DNA of 64,000 nt from Methylobacterium organophilum (GCF_022179465.1 NZ_BPQV01000006.1:248001-312000); one strand, 5' to 3'. Positions 33,806 to 41,813 are shown, numbered from the stretch's first letter. Notes: a model not told the origin generated them from the letters alone. Numbers and translations: made by a program.

Positions 33806-34575
33806 CGGACGCGTCCAAGGTAAGACTGGATGACCGCCGGGTCGCGACTAACCTCGTCATAGTTGCCGCGGGCGATCACCTTGCCGCGGACCATGACCAC
33901 GATCGGGCATCCGAGGGCGCGGACGAAGCCCATGTCGTGCTCGATCAGGAGCACCGCCCGGCCGTGCTTGTTCTGAAGCTCGATCACGAGATCGCAGACC
34001 GCCTGCGTCTCCACGGTGGACATGCCGGCCGTGGGCTCGTCGAGCAGAAGGATCCGCGAGCCCCGCGCCAGCAGCATCGCGATCTCCAGGCGCTGGCGCT
34101 CGCCATGCGAGATGGTCGCGACCGCCTGCTCCGCCTTGGCGGCGAGGCCGCAGAGGTCGAGCAGCTCGTCCCGGCGCGTCCGGCTCACCGCCCCGCCGCC
34201 GAGCCGCCGCAGGAGCGCGAGGGGGCCGTTTCCGGCCCCGCCCGCCATGAGCGGAACCTCGAGATTCTCGGCCACGGTCAGTTCGGGATAGATGCCGGGC
34301 ACCTGGAATTTGCGCCCGACCCCCTTGCGCGAGATCTCGTGCGGGGCGAGCCCGCCCACCTCCGCGCCGTCGACCCGGATGGTTCCCCCGTCCGGCGTGA
34401 GGGCGCCGGTGATGAGGTTGAACAGGGTGGTCTTGCCACAACCGTTCGGGCCCAGGATGCAAGCCATGGCGCCGCGACCGAGCTGAAGATCCAGCCCATC
34501 GAGGACGGTCAGCCCGCCGAAGCGCTTGGAGACGCCCGTCAGTTCGAGGGCGGGCGGGAGGCCAGGCTCGCTCAT
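33802..34575 (-). CDS. ABC transporter ATPase, LivG/UrtD type
   Basis: The 257-residue ATPase has Walker A LGPNGCGKTTLFNLI, the segment GRKFQVPGIYPELTVAENLE, signature ISHGERQRLEIAMLLARG and Walker B RILLLDEPTAGMS. The C-terminal loop VMVRGKVIARGNYDEV is that of LivG/UrtD proteins. The signature reads ISHGERQ rather than LSGGQ, as is usual for the UrtD branch. It follows the binding-protein gene after 25 bases and overlaps the LivF-type gene. Confidence 0.9.
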   Translation of the reverse strand: MSEPGLPPALELTGVSKRFGGLTVLDGLDLQLGRGAMACILGPNGCGKTTLFNLITGALTPDGGTIRVDGAEVGGLAPHEISRKGVGRKFQVPGIYPELTVAENLEVPLMAGGAGNGPLALLRRLGGGAVSRTRRDELLDLCGLAAKAEQAVATISHGERQRLEIAMLLARGSRILLLDEPTAGMSTVETQAVCDLVIELQNKHGRAVLLIEHDMGFVRALGCPIVVMVRGKVIARGNYDEVSRDPAVIQSYLGRVR

Positions 34576-34600
34576 GGCTCTTCTCCGCAGCCGCGCCGCC

Positions 34601-35791
34601 TCAACCGCACTGGCTCGGGGCTTCGATCCGGCCGAGATCCTTGACGACCTTGAGCTTGCCGGCCTGGGCCTGGACGATCAGGACGTTGAGATCGGCATGC
34701 CGGTCGGAGGCGCGCATCACTACCTCGCCGTTGCCGGACATCAGGGGATGGCCGACCATCGCCTGGGCCACGGCCTGCTTGTCGACCGTGCCGGCCCGCT
34801 TCACGCCCTCGATGAAGAAGCGCGTCAGCGTGTAGTGGGCATCGACGGTGTTGGAGACGACGGTCGACGCGCCGTAGCGCGCCCGCACCTTGGCGACGAA
34901 GGCCTGCGCCTCGGGCTTGTCGAGCGTCTGGACGAAGTTGGACGGGGCGACGATGCCTTCGGATTCCTCGGCCGACAGGCCGGCCATATAATTCTCGCCG
35001 AAGCCGAAGAAGATCATCCGGATCCGCTTGTTGAGCCCGGCGGCCGTGAACTGCTTGACGAAGGTGATCGCGTCCGCCCCGACGATGGAGACCACCACGA
35101 CCTCGGCTCCCGAGCTCTCGATCTTGCGCAGCGTCGCCGAATAGTCCTTCGCGCCCCACGGCGTGTATTCCTCGCCGAGGACGCGGCCGCCGGCCTTCTC
35201 GGCCTGCGTGCGGAAGGCGGCGTTCATCTTCTGCGGCCAGACATAGTCGGACCCGATGAGATAGAATGCCTTGCCGAGATTGGAGAGGGCGTAGGGAATC
35301 AGCGGGTTCACCCAATGCGCCGGCAGGGCGCTGTAGCAGAAGACCCGCGGATCGCAGACGCCGCCCTCGTAGTCGGTGGCGTAGAGCAGAAGCGACTGGA
35401 AACGACGGACGGTCGGCAGGATCGCGTCCCTGTTGGCGCTCGTCACCGGGCCGACGATCGCGGCGACCTCGTTCCGGCGAATCAGTTCGAGCGTCCGCTC
35501 CACGGCCGTTTTCGGATCGGTCCGGTCGTCGGCTCGGACGATCTCGAAGGGACGGCCGCCGAGCACGCCCCCGGCCTCGTTGGCCTCCAGCAATGCCAGC
35601 TCGGTCCCCTGCGCGCCCTGCGTGCCCAGAACCTCGAGACCGCCTGAGAAGGGCTGAAGGATGCCGACCCGAATCGGCTCGGCCGCGCGGGCCAGATAGG
35701 GCCGCCCGAGGCTGACGGCGAGGGCGCCGGCACTGCCGAGGATGAGGCCGCGGCGGGATATGGGCCGATGCGCGGAAGAGAGAATGCTCAT
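34601..35791 (-). CDS. Periplasmic substrate-binding protein, amide/urea (AmiC/UrtA/FmdD) type
   Basis: The 396-residue protein has a Tat-type signal (ISRRGLILGSAGALAVSLG) and a type I periplasmic binding fold: RVGILQPFSGGLEVLGTQGA, the segment LLLYATDYEGGVCDPRVFCY, and FYLIGSDYVWPQKMNAAFR. The TDYEGG and GSDYVWP blocks are shared with AmiC, FmdD and UrtA, receptors for short amides and urea, more than with LivJ. It heads the importer operon. Next to an enamidase, a cysteine hydrolase and glutarate genes, a carboxylated heterocycle or an amide is a reasonable cargo, but that is inference. A palindrome lies about 145 bases upstream of the start. Confidence 0.88.
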   Translation of the reverse strand: MSILSSAHRPISRRGLILGSAGALAVSLGRPYLARAAEPIRVGILQPFSGGLEVLGTQGAQGTELALLEANEAGGVLGGRPFEIVRADDRTDPKTAVERTLELIRRNEVAAIVGPVTSANRDAILPTVRRFQSLLLYATDYEGGVCDPRVFCYSALPAHWVNPLIPYALSNLGKAFYLIGSDYVWPQKMNAAFRTQAEKAGGRVLGEEYTPWGAKDYSATLRKIESSGAEVVVVSIVGADAITFVKQFTAAGLNKRIRMIFFGFGENYMAGLSAEESEGIVAPSNFVQTLDKPEAQAFVAKVRARYGASTVVSNTVDAHYTLTRFFIEGVKRAGTVDKQAVAQAMVGHPLMSGNGEVVMRASDRHADLNVLIVQAQAGKLKVVKDLGRIEAPSQCG

Positions 35792-35934
35792 TGTCCGTCC
35801 CCCTGTGCCTGAAGACGCGCGAGGCGGACGGCTCGGCCGCTGTTTGCGGCCATTCCCACCGATGCCCAGCGACGCCTGTTCGATCGTCGCTCCCGCAATC
35901 CGGCTCGAAGCGACCTCCGAAACCTAAAGCGGCA

Positions 35935-35952
35935 CACCAAAATTTGTTGGTG
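35935..35952 (-). promoter_or_regulatory. Palindrome upstream of the importer operon
   Basis: CACCAA (35935-35940) and TTGGTG (35947-35952) are exact complements around AATTTG. It lies 144 bases upstream of the binding-protein start. Part of it (TTTGTTGGTG) resembles the element found at 36094 and 39131, so the same regulator may bind here more weakly. The rest of the 340-base gap to 36134 holds the promoter described next. Confidence 0.35.
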
Positions 35953-36070
35953 CTCGCATGAGATTATGAGTGGTCTAACAACCTGTCAATCGACTTGACC
36001 GGGTCTCCAAGACATGACCCGGCGCTCTTCGCCGGCAAGGATTTGATGGCGCCCCTTCGGCGATCCCTGC

Positions 36071-36112
36071 TTGACAGCAACCCGATGACAGATTTTGTTT
36101 GTGTACCAACGA
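36071..36112 (+). promoter_or_regulatory. Promoter and operator-like element ahead of the AA_synth operon
   Basis: TTGACA at 36071-36076 is a perfect -35 box. Seventeen bases on, TTTGTTTGTGTACCAACGA (36094-36112) lies over the expected -10 region and shares TTTGT-x-TGTGTAC-x-AAC with the element at 39131-39149 upstream of the cysteine hydrolase gene. Both are imperfect inverted repeats around TGTA. A repressor bound here would block the promoter; the MarR gene at 39870 is the obvious candidate. Confidence 0.5.
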
Positions 36113-36134
36113 AAGGGTCATGGAAGGCAGTGGG

Positions 36135-36719
36135 ATGGCAACGCCAAGCGTTCGCAAGTTCGTGACGATCGTGGACGAGGTCTTCCACGAGAACGGTCCG
36201 CCCGCGTCGACGCCCCAGCGCCGCGGCGCGATCCTGGCGGTCATCGAGAATCCGTTCGCAGGCCGTTACGTGGAGGAGATCCAGCCCTTCATGACGGATC
36301 TGGAGCCCCTCGGCCTCGAGATGGCGCGGCGGCTGATCGAGGCCCTCGGCGGGGCGCCCGAAACCGTGGAGGCTTATGGCAAGGGGGCCATCGCCGGGAC
36401 CGCCGGCGAGCTCGAACACGCCGCCCTCTGGCACGCGCCGGGGGGCTACGGCATGCGGGAGGCCCTCGGCGGCGCCAAGGCCATCGTCCCCTCCGCGAAG
36501 AAGGTGGGCGCACCGGGAACGCGCATCGACATCCCGATCGCGCACAAGGACGCCTCCTACGTCCGCAGCCATTTCGACGCCATGGAGGTCGGCATCAACG
36601 ATGCGCCCCGGGCGAACGAGCTGGTGGTCGTGCTGGCCATGACGACGGGCGCCCGCGTCCATAGCCGCTCCGGCGGTCTGGAGGCCTCCGCCATCGAGGG
36701 CAAGGACGGCCTGCGATGA
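36135..36719 (+). CDS. AA_synth (PF06684, DUF1185) family protein, first copy
   Basis: The 194-residue protein belongs to the so-called amino acid synthesis family: VRKFVTIVDEVFHENG at the start, AVIENPFAGRYVEEI, AGELEHAALWHAPGG and IDIPIAHKDASYVRSHFDAM. The name of the family is historical, and no reaction has been firmly assigned to it as far as I know. The start is the ATG at 36135 (GAAGG seven bases upstream), which also aligns with the start of the second copy; an ATG at 36120 is less likely. It overlaps the next gene by four bases. Conserved His in GELEHAA and HKDA and Asp/Glu residues suggest an enzyme. The pair sits between promoter and aldehyde dehydrogenase gene, so it acts in the same pathway. 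Confidence 0.85.
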   Translation: MATPSVRKFVTIVDEVFHENGPPASTPQRRGAILAVIENPFAGRYVEEIQPFMTDLEPLGLEMARRLIEALGGAPETVEAYGKGAIAGTAGELEHAALWHAPGGYGMREALGGAKAIVPSAKKVGAPGTRIDIPIAHKDASYVRSHFDAMEVGINDAPRANELVVVLAMTTGARVHSRSGGLEASAIEGKDGLR

Positions 36720-37300
36720 GCAAGGATATCCGCCGTATCGTCACGATCGTCGAAGAGACGCTGCAGGAAGGCGGGCGGCCCGTTGCCTCCCCCATCCGGC
36801 GCTGCGCCGCGGTGGCGGTGATTCGCAACCCGCATGCCGGCCGCTTCGTCGAGGATCTGTCCGATCTCACCGCCATGGGCACGGCGCTCGGCCGGATCCT
36901 GCCCGAGCGGGCTCTGTCGGCGCTGAAGCTGCCCGGCGCGGCCGTGCAGAGCTTCGGGAAGGCCGCGCTCGTCGGCGCCGAGGGCGAGCTGGAGCATGCC
37001 GCCGCCCTGCTGCATCCGACGCTCGGCACGCCGTTTCGGGAGGTGCTCGGCAAGGGAGCGGCCCTGATCCCCTCCTCGAAGAAGCGGGGACGGCCCGGTG
37101 CCGCCTTCGACATCCCCCTCGGCCACAAGGACGCGGCCAAGGTGCGCAGCCATTTCGACGGCATGGAGGTCCTCGTGCCGGATGCGCCGCGGGAGGACGA
37201 GATCGCGGTCGCCATCGCCATCACGGATGGCGGCCGTCCGCATCCGCGCGTCGGCGGCCTTCGGCTGGAGGCGATCAAGGGCGAGGACGGCTTGGTCTGA
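36716..37300 (+). CDS. AA_synth (PF06684, DUF1185) family protein, second copy
   Basis: This 194-residue protein is plainly a paralogue of the preceding one: same length, same start, and shared blocks (VTIVEETLQEGG, VAVIRNPHAGRFVEDL, GELEHAAALLHP, DIPLGHKDAAKVRSHFDGME, VPDAPREDE). By eye about half the residues match. Start and stop of the two genes overlap as ATGA, so they are made in equal amounts and may form a hetero-oligomer. The first copy has HAPGGYGMREALGG where this one has HPTLGTPFREVLGK, so the two are not freely interchangeable. Function unknown; a role in processing the enamidase product is possible. Confidence 0.85.
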   Translation: MSKDIRRIVTIVEETLQEGGRPVASPIRRCAAVAVIRNPHAGRFVEDLSDLTAMGTALGRILPERALSALKLPGAAVQSFGKAALVGAEGELEHAAALLHPTLGTPFREVLGKGAALIPSSKKRGRPGAAFDIPLGHKDAAKVRSHFDGMEVLVPDAPREDEIAVAIAITDGGRPHPRVGGLRLEAIKGEDGLV

Positions 37301-37354
37301 GCCGGGCCGATCCTGATCGAATCGGGCCGGAGGTCCGGACAGAAAGTGAAACCC

Positions 37355-38788
37355 ATGGCCTATCCGAACACCGGACTGCAGATCGGGGGCACCTGGATCG
37401 CGGCGGAAGCCCGCGCGGCGCTCCCGGTCGTCAACCCGGCCACCGGCGCGGTGATCGGGGCGGTCGCCAAGGCCACCGCCGACGATCTCGACCGGGCGCT
37501 GGCCGCGGCCAAGCGCGGCTTCGCGGCCTGGCGGGCCGTCTCCGCCCTCGAACGCGGGCTGATCCTGCGCCGGGCCGCCGAGCTGCTGCGCGCGCGCGTC
37601 GAGACGATCGCCCGGCTGATGACCCTGGAACAGGGCAAGCCCCTGCGCGAGGCGCGGGTCGAGACCTTGGCCGCCGCCGACACCCTGGACTGGTTCGCCG
37701 AGGAGGGCCGGCGCGCCTATGGCCGGGTGATCCCGGCGCGGGCCGAGGGCGTGATGCAGACGGTGATCCGCGAGCCTGTCGGGCCGGTCGCCGCCTTCAC
37801 GCCCTGGAACTTCCCGCTCAACCAGGCGGTGCGCAAGGTCGCCGCCGCCCTCTGCGTCGGCTGCAGCGTGATCCTGAAAGGGGCGGAGGATACGCCGGCG
37901 AGCTGCGCCGCGCTGGTGCAGGCGCTGCTCGATGCCGGCGTGCCGGGCGAGGCGCTCGGCCTGCTCTACGGCGATCCGCCCTCGATCTCGGCCTACCTGA
38001 TTGCGGCGCCGGAGATCGCCAAGATCTCCTTCACCGGCTCGACCGCGGTCGGGAAGCTGCTCGCGACGCTGGCCGGCACCCACATGAAGCGGGTGACGAT
38101 GGAGCTCGGCGGGCACGCTCCGGCGATCGTCTGCGCCGATGCCGATCTCGAACGGGCGGTCGAGATCCTGGCCGCCAACAAGTTCCGCAATGCCGGCCAG
38201 GTCTGCGTCGCGCCGACGCGCTTCCTCGTCGAGCGGCCGGTCTACGAGGACTTCGTCGAGCGCTTCGCCGCGCGGGCGGCGGCGATCACGGTCGGCGACG
38301 GCCTCGCCGAGGCCACGCAGATGGGGCCGCTGATCCACGAGCGCCGCCGCCGCGCCGTGGAGGAGCTGATCGCCGAGGCCGAGGCCGCCGGCGGCCGGAT
38401 CGTGACCGGGGGCCGCCGCCCGCACAACCGGGGCTTCTTCCTGGCCCCGACGGTGCTCACCGACGTGCCGGTGAGCGCCCGCATCCTGAACGAGGAGCCG
38501 TTCGGCCCGGTCGCGACGGTGGCGGCCTTCTCGGATCTGGACGAGGCGCTGGCCGAGGCGAACCGTCTGCCGTTCGGGCTGGCGGCCTATGCCTATACCC
38601 GGTCGAGCCGGACGGCGTCGCGGCTGGGGTCCGGCCTCGCCTGCGGCATGCTCGGCATCAACCATCACGGCCTGGGCCTGCCCGAGACGCCGTTCGGCGG
38701 GGTGGGCGATTCCGGCTACGGCAGCGAGGGCGGACCGGAGGCCCTGGAAGGCTACCTCGCGACGAAGTTCATCACGATGGCAGCGTAG
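37355..38788 (+). CDS. NAD(P)-dependent aldehyde dehydrogenase, succinate/glutarate semialdehyde type
   Basis: The 477-residue enzyme has PWNFPLNQAVRKVAAALCVG, the general-base Glu in VTMELGGHAPAIV (about residue 250) and the nucleophile Cys in NAGQVCVAPTRFLVE (about residue 281). Overall layout is that of GabD-type succinate-semialdehyde dehydrogenases, which also accept glutarate semialdehyde. In this cluster the expected job is oxidation of glutarate semialdehyde to glutarate, the substrate of the CoA-transferase at 27708; that is inferred. The start may be the ATG at 37355 or a GTG three codons earlier, which has GGAGGT 11 bases upstream. It lies 54 bases after the AA_synth pair, in one operon. 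Confidence 0.88.
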   Translation: MAYPNTGLQIGGTWIAAEARAALPVVNPATGAVIGAVAKATADDLDRALAAAKRGFAAWRAVSALERGLILRRAAELLRARVETIARLMTLEQGKPLREARVETLAAADTLDWFAEEGRRAYGRVIPARAEGVMQTVIREPVGPVAAFTPWNFPLNQAVRKVAAALCVGCSVILKGAEDTPASCAALVQALLDAGVPGEALGLLYGDPPSISAYLIAAPEIAKISFTGSTAVGKLLATLAGTHMKRVTMELGGHAPAIVCADADLERAVEILAANKFRNAGQVCVAPTRFLVERPVYEDFVERFAARAAAITVGDGLAEATQMGPLIHERRRRAVEELIAEAEAAGGRIVTGGRRPHNRGFFLAPTVLTDVPVSARILNEEPFGPVATVAAFSDLDEALAEANRLPFGLAAYAYTRSSRTASRLGSGLACGMLGINHHGLGLPETPFGGVGDSGYGSEGGPEALEGYLATKFITMAA

Positions 38789-38790
38789 GG

Positions 38791-38988
38791 CCGTTCGCTC
38801 TCGGTCCCTATATTGCCTACGACTTCGGAAGCTTCGCGATCTCGGCCTGGTACGACCAGCATATCAGGACGCGGAATGCGGCGGCCGCCAACATCGCCTG
38901 GCTGAGGGTTTCGGTGCCTCTCGGCAATCCCTTCACCGCGGAGCCTCAGGCTCCGCCGGTGACCCTGCCGGACCGAAAGGTTCCGTAG
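38791..38988 (+). pseudogene. C-terminal fragment of an outer-membrane transporter (phenol MetA-like)
   Basis: Directly after the aldehyde dehydrogenase stop, an open stretch without a start codon reads FALGPYIAYDFGSFAISAWY, then RTRNAAAANIAWLRVSVPLG and stops at 38988. Alternating strands, the RNxxxAN block and the PLG ending are those of barrel proteins of the Phenol_MetA_deg type, such as the intact one at 4691. The first two thirds are missing. It implies that the catabolic operon once carried its own outer-membrane channel. Confidence 0.5.
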
Positions 38989-39000
38989 CAGACTTCATCC

Positions 39001-39048
39001 GCCTGGAGCATTTTCCGTGATCCGATGATCATGGGAAATGCTCCAGGC
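39001..39048. repeat. Long inverted repeat (dispersed palindrome or terminator)
   Basis: GCCTGGAGCATTTTCC (39001-39016) pairs with GGGAAATGCTCCAGGC (39033-39048) with one mismatch around a 16-base loop that itself contains TGATCA-like symmetry. Its GGAGCATTTTCC core resembles short dispersed palindromes common in Hyphomicrobiales genomes. It also sits where a terminator for the upstream operon is expected, though without a T-run. Confidence 0.55.
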
Positions 39049-39110
39049 GCCCGCCGGCCCCGGCCGTCTCGCAGAGACGGGACGGCCGCAGCGGTTTGGG
39101 ACAGCGATCC

Positions 39111-39149
39111 TTGACTTCTGGCCGATTCAGTTTGTATGTGTACGAACAA
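39111..39149 (+). promoter_or_regulatory. Promoter and operator-like element ahead of the cysteine hydrolase-MarR operon
   Basis: TTGACT at 39111-39116 is a good -35 box, with TATGTG 18 bases on as -10. Overlapping the -10, TTTGTATGTGTACGAACAA (39131-39149) repeats the element at 36094-36112 (14 to 15 of 19 positions agree) and is an imperfect inverted repeat, TTGT...ACAA around TGTA. The match between two operons of one pathway, and the MarR gene in this operon, point to autoregulation. Confidence 0.55.
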
Positions 39150-39175
39150 TCTCAAGCCGCGCGGGGGAGTCTGCC

Positions 39176-39868
39176 TTGGTCGAGATGCGAGATGCCGAGC
39201 CGCTGTCGGACCAGGCCGGCTCCTCCTCGGATGTGTTCTCCGCCAACCGGTTGCGGGAGACCGTCCGCCTCGATGCGGCCCGGACGGCGGTGGTCGTGAT
39301 CGACATGGTCAACGACTTCTGCAAGCCGGGCGGCGCGATGGTCCTGCCGGGATACGAGCGCCTCGTCGGCCCTCAACGCGCGATCATCGAAGCGGCCCGC
39401 TCCGTCGGTGCGCCGGTGGTCTGGGTGCACGATTCCCATCGCCGGAACCTGCGTCGGGACCGTGAGTGGCTGAAGCGCACGCCGCATTGCGTCGAGGGCA
39501 CCTGGGGCGTCGAGGTCATCACGGATCTGAACGCCCGCGACGACGAGATCCATGTCGTCAAGCATCGCTATTCGGCCTTCTTCAACACCGACCTCGATGT
39601 GACGATGAAGGACATGCTCGTGGACCAGCTGGTCGTGATGGGCGTGGTCACCAATATCTGCGTGCGCTCGACCGTCCATGACGGCTTCTTCCTCGGCTAC
39701 GAGATCGTCGTGCCCGAGGATGCCTGCGCGGCCACCGGCCCGCGCGAGCAGGCAAGTTCCCTCTACGACATCGCGACCCATTTCGGCGTGGTGAGCGACG
39801 CTGCCAGCGTCGCGCACGCCCTGGTGAACGGAGCCGAGATCAGCAACCGCGCCGATCTCGGAGCCTGA
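39176..39868 (+). CDS. Isochorismatase-like cysteine hydrolase (amidase)
   Basis: The protein of about 230 residues has the catalytic triad of the family: Asp43 (VVIDMVNDF), Lys129 (VVKHRYSAFF) and Cys162 (GVVTNICVRSTVHDG), with numbering from the proposed TTG start. Relatives hydrolyse amides such as ureidoacrylate, N-carbamoylsarcosine or maleamate. The TTG at 39176 has GGGGAG six bases upstream; the ATG three codons on (39185) lacks a site, so TTG is preferred with some doubt. In this cluster it may hydrolyse an amide intermediate formed after ring opening, for example a glutarate monoamide. It is followed after one base by the MarR gene. Confidence 0.85.
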   Translation: MVEMRDAEPLSDQAGSSSDVFSANRLRETVRLDAARTAVVVIDMVNDFCKPGGAMVLPGYERLVGPQRAIIEAARSVGAPVVWVHDSHRRNLRRDREWLKRTPHCVEGTWGVEVITDLNARDDEIHVVKHRYSAFFNTDLDVTMKDMLVDQLVVMGVVTNICVRSTVHDGFFLGYEIVVPEDACAATGPREQASSLYDIATHFGVVSDAASVAHALVNGAEISNRADLGA

Positions 39869-39869
39869 C

Positions 39870-40406
39870 ATGCGCCCCGATCACGCAGCGCACGACGCGT
39901 TGGCGAACGATCCGCGCTCCCAGGGGGCGGGCGAGCCTACCCGGCGCGAGGAGGCCTTGGCGGTCTTCGCGAAGGTCGGCTACGACTTGGAGCGCCATCC
40001 CGCGCATGTGATCCGCCGCGTCCATCAGCGGGCGACATCCTGCTTCCAGCAGGTCATGGCGGGGGAGACGCTGTCCCCGACGCAGTTCGCGGCGCTCGCC
40101 ACGATCCTGAAGCACGGGGAAATCTCCCAGAACCATCTCGGCCGGCTGACGGCGATGGACCCGTCGACCACCAGCCTCGTGGTGCGCAAGCTCGTCAAGG
40201 ACGGGCTGATCTCGCGCAGCACCTCCAAGGCAGATCAGCGGCTCACGATCATCCGGCTGACCGACGAGGGGCTGCGATACACCGCCAACCGCCTGGAGCG
40301 CAGCCTGGAGGTCGGCCGGCGGCTGCTCAGCCCCCTGAAGCCGAGCGAGCAGAAAGTCTTCCTCGCGTTGCTCGAACGCATCGCGAACGACGAGACCCCG
40401 CTTTGA
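39870..40406 (+). CDS. MarR family transcriptional regulator
   Basis: The 178-residue protein has a winged HTH in LSPTQFAALATILKHGEISQ, NHLGRLTAMDPSTTSLVVRK and SKADQRLTIIRLTDEG, the usual MarR layout with the DxR wing. An N-terminal extension of about 40 residues precedes it. It lies one base after the cysteine hydrolase gene and 80 bases before the enamidase gene. MarR proteins commonly repress catabolic operons until a pathway compound binds; the nicotinate regulator NicR is of this family. The repeated element at 36094 and 39131 is a likely binding site. The ligand is unknown. Confidence 0.88.
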   Translation: MRPDHAAHDALANDPRSQGAGEPTRREEALAVFAKVGYDLERHPAHVIRRVHQRATSCFQQVMAGETLSPTQFAALATILKHGEISQNHLGRLTAMDPSTTSLVVRKLVKDGLISRSTSKADQRLTIIRLTDEGLRYTANRLERSLEVGRRLLSPLKPSEQKVFLALLERIANDETPL

Positions 40407-40486
40407 GCGCGCGCCGAAACGCCACCCCCTTCGGCGGAGAGCGCGCCATCGCGTCCCGCCCCTCTCGATGATCTGAAGGACGAGTC

Positions 40487-41704
40487 ATGGCTGCGCCCAG
40501 CGCGGAAATCCGGCAACAGGGCCAGATTGCGATCCGCAATATCGGCCTGCTTCTCAGCGGCGACATCTCCCGGCCGATCCTCGACGCCGATACGATCCTG
40601 ATCGAGGACGGGCTCATCAAGGCGGTCGGCCGGGCCGATGCGATCGATCTCGCCGCCGCCCATACCGTGACCGATGCCTGCGGTGCGGTCGTCACGCCGG
40701 GCCTCATCGACAACCACGTCCATACGACGGCAGGCGACTGGACGCCGCGCCAGAACCAGCTCGGCTGGATCGAGGCGAGCATGCATGGCGGCGTCACCAC
40801 CATGATTTCGGCGGGTGAGGCGCATTATCCCGGTCGGCCGCGCGATCGCGTGGGCATCAAGGCGCTGGCGATCGCCGCCCAGCGCAGCTACGTCAACTTC
40901 CGTCCCGGCGGCGTGAAGGTCATCGCCGGCGCGCCGGTGCTCGAGCCGGGCTTCACGGAGGCGGATTTCCGCGAGTTGGCCGAGGCGGGAGTCTCGCTCA
41001 TCGGCGAAATCGGCCTCGGCGGCATCAATGACGGCCCCCGGGGACGGCAGATGATCGCCTGGGCCCGCGCCCACGGCATGACCTCCATGACCCATACCGG
41101 CGGCCCGTCCATTCCCGGCTCCAGCCGGATCGGGGCCGACACGGTGATCGAGGTGGATGCCGACATCGCGGCCCACATCAATGGCGGGCCGACGGCGCTG
41201 CCCTTCGAGGAGCTCGACCGCATCGTCGACGAGAGCGATCAGGCGCTCGAGATCGTCCATAACGGCAATCTGCGGGCCGGTCTCCATGTGCTCGAGCGGG
41301 CGGCGCGGCGCGGTGCGCTCGACCGCATCCTCCTGGGCACGGACGGCCCGGCGGGTTCGGGTGCGCAGCCCCTCGGCATCCTTCGGATGATCGTGATGTT
41401 GGCCTCGCTGAGCGAGATTCCCGTGGAGACGGTCTTCTGCTTCGCGACGGGCAATGTCGCCCGTGTGCGCAAGCTGTCCGACCGCGGCGTGATCGAGCCC
41501 GGCCGTGCCGCCGACCTGATCGTCATGGATCGCGCCGCGGGCGGCGCCGGGACGACGTTCCGGGAAAGCCTCGCGCTTGGAAACATCCCGGGCATCAGCA
41601 TGGTGCTGATCGATGGCGTGACGCGAACCACGCGAAGCCGCAACACCCCCCCGGCCGACAGAGTGCCGTCGACCACAATGCCCCTCGGGCCTGTCGTCGC
41701 CTGA
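40487..41704 (+). CDS. Enamidase-like amidohydrolase (6-oxotetrahydronicotinate ring opening)
   Basis: The 405-residue protein is an amidohydrolase with metal ligands His77 and His79 (DNHVHTTAGD), a probable bridging Glu174 (LIGEIGLG), His203 (MTHTGG), His230 (AAHINGGPTA) and Asp286 (LLGTDGPAGSG). From memory it follows Eubacterium barkeri enamidase along its whole length, including GGVTTMISAG, HTGGPSIPGSS, HINGGPTA and the C-terminal IPGISMVLIDG and SRNTPPA, which are not general amidohydrolase motifs. Enamidase opens 1,4,5,6-tetrahydro-6-oxonicotinate to 2-formylglutarate and ammonia with a binuclear zinc site. The start has GAAGGACG upstream. Neighbouring glutarate genes agree with this function. 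A close relative acting on another cyclic enamide is the main alternative. Confidence 0.85.
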   Translation: MAAPSAEIRQQGQIAIRNIGLLLSGDISRPILDADTILIEDGLIKAVGRADAIDLAAAHTVTDACGAVVTPGLIDNHVHTTAGDWTPRQNQLGWIEASMHGGVTTMISAGEAHYPGRPRDRVGIKALAIAAQRSYVNFRPGGVKVIAGAPVLEPGFTEADFRELAEAGVSLIGEIGLGGINDGPRGRQMIAWARAHGMTSMTHTGGPSIPGSSRIGADTVIEVDADIAAHINGGPTALPFEELDRIVDESDQALEIVHNGNLRAGLHVLERAARRGALDRILLGTDGPAGSGAQPLGILRMIVMLASLSEIPVETVFCFATGNVARVRKLSDRGVIEPGRAADLIVMDRAAGGAGTTFRESLALGNIPGISMVLIDGVTRTTRSRNTPPADRVPSTTMPLGPVVA

Positions 41705-41813
41705 ATCGTTTGGCCGCCCACGCGTGTTGCCCCTCCGAGGCGGGAGGGACGATGCTGAGCGACACGGTCTGCGTTGGCTCGCCCATTCGTCTGGCGGCCG
41801 GTGATAGGCATCG

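Noticed and set aside
31166-35791. Calling the importer a urea transporter (Urt).
   Set aside because: Individual subunits resemble Urt proteins, but no urease or urea carboxylase genes are near and the binding protein is equally close to amide receptors. The substrate is left open.
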